Assembly: GCF_036662795.1 (NCBI RefSeq)
Contig: NZ_JBAFWZ010000003.1
Location: 62,001 to 126,000 of the forward strand
Reading direction: 5' to 3'
Origin: Lysinibacillus_B sp036662795
GTDB taxonomy: Bacteria > Bacillota > Bacilli > Bacillales_A > Planococcaceae
DNA length: 64,000 nucleotides
The translations under genes and the position numbers were made by a program. This document shows, piece after piece, positions 59,997 through 64,000 of this stretch. The notes beneath the pieces are model-generated. The model was not told where the DNA came from. It ran no database searches and saw only the letters and a list, made by a program, of their open reading frames with translations. Each line of letters begins with the position of its first letter. Position 1 is the stretch's first letter.

Positions 59997-60176
59997 CAAG
60001 CCCCGCCACTCCGCTTTTCGTGGGCGAGCGCCGAGCCTCCTCGAATTTGCCCGAGTGCAAATTCTGCGGGGTCTCGGGGCAACACGATGTTGCTCACGAA
60101 GGCGTTGTCACAGGACGTGACGATTTTAGCCTTCGTTCCTTTATCGCTTTCCTACAGAAGTACGTGGCGGGGCTTG
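59997..60176. repeat. MITE-like GC-rich element, copy B (180 bp)
   Basis: The 13-bp terminal inverted repeats are perfect: CAAGCCCCGCCAC and GTGGCGGGGCTTG. It is the inverted counterpart of the element at 53693-53908. An additional partial end (GGCAAGCCCCG) lies at 59935-59945, suggesting a nested or decayed further copy. There is no ORF. Confidence 0.87.
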
Positions 60177-60195
60177 CCTTGTATTCCAATATATT

Positions 60196-60540
60196 TTAAT
60201 AAATTTTCAAAAGACAACATACACAAACCGTTTTTCCAACGAATGGAGAAGTAAAATAGAAAAAGATCTTTGCATTTACTTTACAAAGAAGATTCTCCTA
60301 GGTAAAGCTATTAGAAAGTCAGTATTTCAAGTTGTTCACGTCATGGATTCCATTTTCCATTATTACCTGGAACATTTTTCACAACAAGTAGAGAGCGACA
60401 TATCTTATCATTATGCATTAGAAGTTAATTGTAGTGAAAGGTGCGACACTCCTTGCTGGAAAAGCACGAGCTGAAAATCAACGGTTTCTTGCTGATTATA
60501 TTAAAAAGCAGTACGAGGCCTGCCTGTTTATTTTAAGACT
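60196..60540 (+). pseudogene. Possible gene remnant with a frameshift, unknown family
   Basis: Directly after the MITE-like element an open frame without a start codon runs from about 60196 to 60480 (…KILLGKAIRKSVFQVVH…DISYHYALEV). Around 60422-60440 the protein-like sequence continues in the next frame (VKGATLLAGKARAENQRF, then LADYIKKQYE). The amino-acid composition looks protein-like in both parts, so this may be a decayed gene cut at its 5' side. I could not name it. The rest of this 600-base gap holds only the repeat. Confidence 0.3.
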
Positions 60541-61007
60541 TTTTCTAATCTCAGCTCATCTTTTAACGGGATCCCGTCATTTCCTATAAGCGGAATGGTT
60601 GGCTTCACCTTTCTTGCTTCGTCAACAGCATCCGGCAAAATCTGAACTATTCGATACCCTCTTTTTTGATAAAATTTCAGTGCATGCACATTATCATTTG
60701 TAGTAATAAGAGTCAGCTTCCTGCATCCTGTTACTATAGCCTCTTGCTCTACCCTTGTTAGGAGCTGAGAGCCTACCCCCTGTCCCTCAACGATACTGTC
60801 CAGGGAAATGATTTCACATTCCTCCTCGCGAAACACAAAGGTAACGAGACCGATAATTTCGCCCTCACTGTCGAGATAAATAAATCCATCTAATCTACTA
60901 CAATTAAATACCCCACTTGAGATGACCATTTCCGTGCTGCCCCAGTGCCTTTTAAAAAAGGCGGTCACAGCACTCTTGTTATGCTTTGAAATCTCGCGAA
61001 TGCTCAT
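60528..61007 (-). CDS. GNAT family N-acetyltransferase
   Basis: A 159-residue acetyltransferase. The acetyl-CoA loop is VEGQGVGSQLLTRVEQEA, followed by LITTNDNVHALKFYQKRGYRIV, the classic GNAT motif A-B order. Substrate unknown. Its ATG overlaps the stop of the HAD gene upstream (4-base overlap), so the two are translationally coupled. Confidence 0.9.
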   Translation of the reverse strand: MSIREISKHNKSAVTAFFKRHWGSTEMVISSGVFNCSRLDGFIYLDSEGEIIGLVTFVFREEECEIISLDSIVEGQGVGSQLLTRVEQEAIVTGCRKLTLITTNDNVHALKFYQKRGYRIVQILPDAVDEARKVKPTIPLIGNDGIPLKDELRLEKVLK

Positions 61008-61666
61008 TGTGATTCTCCTTTCACAATAAGAGGTATTTCGGATAATTGCTCGATTGTGTAATCTGCTTTTGCTTCACCCCATGCCCCATCCTTTTTCCAA
61101 ACGCCTATCATCCCTAAGCTTTTTGCTGCCTCCACATCATTTAGAGGATGGTCACCTACAAATACACTTTCGATTGGTGCAACTTGAAGCTTTTGCAGTG
61201 CTCGCAGGAAAATATTAGGATCGGGCTTTTTTATACCTTCCCATTCTGAAATAAGAATCGCATCAAAAAATTTCTCAATGCCTAAAGCTTTAATATTATT
61301 TAATTGAAACTCTCCGTACCCATTTGTAATCATCCCGAGCTTTAGATTACAGCTCTTTAAATCCTCTAGGGTTCTATATAGTCCTTCAAATGCAACACAA
61401 TGGTTCCTGAATTCTGTCTTATAATCTTCTAATAATGCTTCTGGCGTAACCGTAGTAATTCCAAACTCCTTCACTAAATCCGCATACACTTTATCCTTCC
61501 AAACATATCCCCGGTTATCCAGCTCAATAAATCTTTTCATATACTTTTCCTTTGGTATATGTTCAAAATGCTCTTGAAGTCGTTGGTATTGAGACGCGAT
61601 AAAGGCCCGAACTGAAGCATCCCGATCCAGTAAGGTTCCATCTAAATCAAACAAGATTGCTTTCAT
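61004..61666 (-). CDS. HAD family hydrolase
   Basis: A 220-residue HAD-IA hydrolase with motif I LFDLDGTLLDRDAS, motif II MITNG, motif III Lys in IKKPDPNIF and motif IV VFVGDHPLNDVEAA. ATG 61666 is preferred, nine bases after AAAGGG; the ATG at 61675 is part of that site. It is coupled to the GNAT gene downstream and lies 22 bases after the LysE gene. Substrate unknown. Confidence 0.9.
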   Translation of the reverse strand: MKAILFDLDGTLLDRDASVRAFIASQYQRLQEHFEHIPKEKYMKRFIELDNRGYVWKDKVYADLVKEFGITTVTPEALLEDYKTEFRNHCVAFEGLYRTLEDLKSCNLKLGMITNGYGEFQLNNIKALGIEKFFDAILISEWEGIKKPDPNIFLRALQKLQVAPIESVFVGDHPLNDVEAAKSLGMIGVWKKDGAWGEAKADYTIEQLSEIPLIVKGESQ

Positions 61667-61688
61667 TTTTATCATCCCTTTCCACTTA

Positions 61689-62291
61689 CTAGAATAACCC
61701 CATTAGCAAATACAAGGCCGTGCCCCATATAAATAGGGCCGATAGCTTGTTAAAGGCTAAAAATACTTTGTCTGATATTTGCATTTTTTTCAGGGATGCC
61801 CCCGTAATCATTAAGCCGATAAACCAAAGCCAGGACACTATGATGCAGGCGAACATGAAGAGCCATAGCTGTTGCCCACTGTATTTTACCGCATTCGTTC
61901 CAATAACTCCGATCGTATCGAGCAGTGCATGTGGATTTAGCAGCGAGACAGATAATGCAAAAAGAATTTGCCGTTTGATCGGCAGTGCTTCCTTGCCCTC
62001 CAGATTGGCGGCACCTGCTCGCCAAATAACGCCACCCATATAAATCAAAAAGACAATGCCACCTACGAGTAGTACGAGGCGAATCCATTCATATTGCAAT
62101 ACAATCATCGATAAGCCTAAAATCGCCAGTGCAATTAAGATCGTGTCACATATAGCAGCAGTAATGGCGGCTGGAAGTGCTCTTACCAAATTCGGCTGTG
62201 TCACTCCTTGTGTAAAGACGAATATATTTTGAACCCCTAAAGGTAAAATCAGTCCAAATGCTAATATAATGCCATGTACTATTGGTTCCAT
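61689..62291 (-). CDS. LysE/ArgO family amino-acid exporter
   Basis: A 200-residue membrane protein with six TM helices. The family opening GIILAFGLILPLGVQNIFVFTQG is clear, and LLNPHALLDTIGVIG is the conserved central motif (NPxxxxD). It exports basic or other amino acids. ATG 62291 follows AAAGGAG; a longer frame from 62381 crosses the operator region. It is divergent from a MocR regulator, which probably controls it. Confidence 0.9.
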   Translation of the reverse strand: MEPIVHGIILAFGLILPLGVQNIFVFTQGVTQPNLVRALPAAITAAICDTILIALAILGLSMIVLQYEWIRLVLLVGGIVFLIYMGGVIWRAGAANLEGKEALPIKRQILFALSVSLLNPHALLDTIGVIGTNAVKYSGQQLWLFMFACIIVSWLWFIGLMITGASLKKMQISDKVFLAFNKLSALFIWGTALYLLMGLF

Positions 62292-62348
62292 ATTACCAAC
62301 TCCTTTTCCTTCTAATCGTACATATGCTATAACTACATTAAAAGGTCC

Positions 62349-62376
62349 AATTGGTTGGTTTTTTATCCACCCAATT
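62349..62376. promoter_or_regulatory. Inverted repeat between lysE and mocR genes, operator candidate
   Basis: AATTGGTTGG and CCACCCAATT (9 of 10 pairs) are separated by eight bases, just upstream of the MocR ribosome site and within the shared promoter region. An overlapping perfect CCAATTGG is at 62347-62354. Confidence 0.55.
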
Positions 62377-62394
62377 TTCAAGGAGGCTAATAAT

Positions 62395-63834
62395 ATGAGT
62401 TGGAAACCGAATCGTTCACTTTCTATTAGTTTATCAAAGCAAATTGCAGACTGGATATCTCAGCAAATACTAACCCGACAATGGCCTGTCGGTACAAAGC
62501 TTCCCCCACAGCGTCAGCTCGCCATTACTCTCGGCGTGAATCGAAGTACGGTTCAGGAGGCAATTGACGAATTAAAGGCCGCTGGAATCCTATCCTCTAA
62601 AGTGGGTTCAAGTACGTATGTTTCGAATGACTCTTGGAATATGCTTACGAAGCAGAAACAGCCAAATTGGCAGCATTACATAGATGCGAGTATTCATAAA
62701 CCAAATTACCAAACGATTCAGCTCATTAATCACATGGAGCAGGATGAGTCGATTATCCGCCTCAGTACAGGAGAGCTATCGCCTAGTTTATTACCAGCAG
62801 AGGAGATACAAGCATCACTCCAGCAGCTACCATTGGATGGAAAAGAGATTGGCTATTCTTCACCACAGGGCAGCTTAAAGCTACGTAAAGTGCTTGTTCA
62901 ATATTTGGAGAATAAAGGGATTTCAACGACACCCGATAATATATGTATTGTTTCTGGCGGTCTTCAGGCTTTGCAATTGATTGCGCTTGGATTATTGGAG
63001 ACTGGGGCTGTTGTGTTTCAGGATGAATTTTCATATTTAAATTCCGTACATCCATTCCAGTCATTCGGAATACAATTACAAGGAGTTAACTCAATAAATA
63101 GCAACGAGTCAATCATGACAAAACGACGGGGAAAACGCCAAAATATTTTTTATTCGATTCCGACATTGCATAATCCAACTGGCGCTATTTGGTCTTTAGA
63201 GGAACGCCAATCCTTTTACGACACTTGCACTTCCATGAACATGCCGATTATCGAGGATGATGTATATGCCGATTTATCATTCCATCCACCACCCCCTTCA
63301 TTAAAATCGATTGATACGGACGGACAAGTACTCTACATAGGTAGTGTTTCAAAAACTTTAAGTCCAGGATTACGAATTGGTTGGATTGTTGCACCAACAC
63401 CAGTCATAAAGCGCCTAGCTGATATAAAGATGCAAATGGATTATGGCTCTAGTGCCTTTTCACAGGAAATTGTGAGTTATTGGCTATCCACAGGTTTATA
63501 TGAGGAGCACGTAACACAGCTGAAAAGAGAGTTACAAAGGCGAGCCGAGCTAATGAATCGACAATTAGATAAACAATTCTCGAATATCGCCACTTGGTCA
63601 TCATCTAAAGGCGGATTCTACATTTGGCTTGCGTTCACCCATCCAATTGTCACAACGGACTTCTTTTTAAAACTTCTGAAGCAAAAGGTGCTGATTAATC
63701 CTGGGTATATTTACCAAGGTAAGGATGCTACTCACATTCGACTTTCCTATGCTTACGCTACAGATTCTGAAATGCTGAAGGGACTTCATATCCTATACCA
63801 GGAGGCAATACAAGAAATACAGAAGAACTTTTAG
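62395..63834 (+). CDS. MocR-type regulator: GntR DNA-binding domain fused to an aminotransferase fold
   Basis: A 479-residue MocR/GabR-like regulator. Residues 1-75 are a GntR winged helix (QIADWISQQILTRQWPVGTKLPPQRQLAITLGVNRSTVQEAIDELKAAGILSSKVG). A fold-type I aminotransferase domain follows, with the PLP-Lys motif IGSVSKTLSPGLRIGWI, the DDVYADLSF Asp and the Arg in HIRLSYAYA. ATG 62395 is chosen for AAGGAGG eight bases upstream. The divergent position next to lysE suggests it regulates amino-acid export using a PLP-linked effector. Confidence 0.92.
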   Translation: MSWKPNRSLSISLSKQIADWISQQILTRQWPVGTKLPPQRQLAITLGVNRSTVQEAIDELKAAGILSSKVGSSTYVSNDSWNMLTKQKQPNWQHYIDASIHKPNYQTIQLINHMEQDESIIRLSTGELSPSLLPAEEIQASLQQLPLDGKEIGYSSPQGSLKLRKVLVQYLENKGISTTPDNICIVSGGLQALQLIALGLLETGAVVFQDEFSYLNSVHPFQSFGIQLQGVNSINSNESIMTKRRGKRQNIFYSIPTLHNPTGAIWSLEERQSFYDTCTSMNMPIIEDDVYADLSFHPPPPSLKSIDTDGQVLYIGSVSKTLSPGLRIGWIVAPTPVIKRLADIKMQMDYGSSAFSQEIVSYWLSTGLYEEHVTQLKRELQRRAELMNRQLDKQFSNIATWSSSKGGFYIWLAFTHPIVTTDFFLKLLKQKVLINPGYIYQGKDATHIRLSYAYATDSEMLKGLHILYQEAIQEIQKNF

Positions 63835-63927
63835 ATTCCTTGGATTTAAAAAATCATCTCGCCACGGACATATAATGGAGCTTTTAAATACTATACAAAT
63901 AAATGCTTGTTTAGGGAGTGTAAAAAT

Positions 63928-64000
63928 ATGGGGGCTATCAATGGACAGGAGTTTATAAATCGAATTAACAGTTTAAAATCAGAAATATGGTTGGATGGTG
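63928..64000 (+). CDS. Start of a probable 4-hydroxyphenylacetate 3-monooxygenase oxygenase subunit
   Basis: Only 24 codons are in the window: MGAINGQEFINRINSLKSEI and four more. The pattern INGxEFINRINSLKxEIWxDG is the usual N-terminus of HpaB-family flavin-dependent monooxygenases in Bacillales. The ATG follows AGGGAG. The protein continues past the right edge, so the call rests on a short match. Confidence 0.55.
   Translation, partial: MGAINGQEFINRINSLKSEIWLDG

Overview
The window looks like chromosome of a low-GC Bacillota of the order Bacillales, most likely a Lysinibacillus/Solibacillus-type member of the Planococcaceae (Caryophanaceae). This is inferred from AT-rich DNA, strong AGGAGG-type ribosome binding sites with frequent GTG/TTG starts, and Bacillus-type gene sets (ykaA-pit, yunC, bpsA-bpsB, an MhqR-type operator, a T-box leader, a YeeI-type YebC protein). 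No rRNA, tRNA, CRISPR array, prophage or intact insertion sequence was seen.

Layout. 0-6 kb: M20 amidohydrolase (cut by the left edge), POT peptide transporter, HflX GTPase, PutP proline symporter, all on the minus strand. 6-12 kb: methyltransferase, DUF47-Pit phosphate transport pair and an MMPL exporter on plus, then a cluster of GC-rich interspersed repeats. 11.6-20.8 kb, minus: MhqD-like hydrolase with a promoter/operator, two small genes, an AI-2E-type permease, M3 oligoendopeptidase, two chemoreceptors and a YebC/YeeI translation factor. 21.3-27.5 kb, plus: a tightly coupled five-gene operon ending in a processive family 2 glycosyltransferase, preceded by a HEAT-repeat membrane protein, a degenerate GGDEF plus pseudo-receiver protein, a membrane protein with four tandem phosphatase-like modules, and an unrecognised exported protein. 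It reads as an exopolysaccharide synthase with a dedicated and unusual regulatory apparatus, and it is the best candidate here for an undescribed system. 27.5-38.7 kb, minus: LMW phosphatase, PlsC, epimerase, RlmA-like methyltransferase, SDR, NERD protein, PadR plus HAAS/DUF4097, a GNAT gene with an in-frame nonsense codon, YjjG-like HAD, a TPR protein whose 5' end is repeat-derived, NhaC and Ogt. 38.8-39.8 kb, plus: a small basic Ser/Arg/Tyr-rich protein coupled to a Ser/Thr kinase. 39.9-57 kb, mostly minus: DinB protein, deoxyinosine glycosylase, a 21-bp tandem repeat, CobT, DoxX, a T-box-controlled methyltransferase, ECF sigma/anti-sigma, an ABC-2 export operon with a DUF6583-like protein, an esterase, a 50-aa protein, a lipoprotein serpin, YunC and a PCYCGC lipoprotein. 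57.4-64 kb: HAD hydrolase, bpsA-bpsB type III polyketide pair, GNAT/HAD pair, LysE exporter divergent from a MocR regulator, and the first codons of a probable 4-hydroxyphenylacetate 3-monooxygenase.

Repeats. At least three families of GC-rich interspersed repeats are present. One forms two MITE-like copies in opposite orientation, about 6.3 kb apart, with 13-bp terminal inverted repeats. Many genes are separated by clear intrinsic hairpin terminators, several shared by convergent genes. Start codons below were moved where a ribosome binding site clearly favours an internal start.
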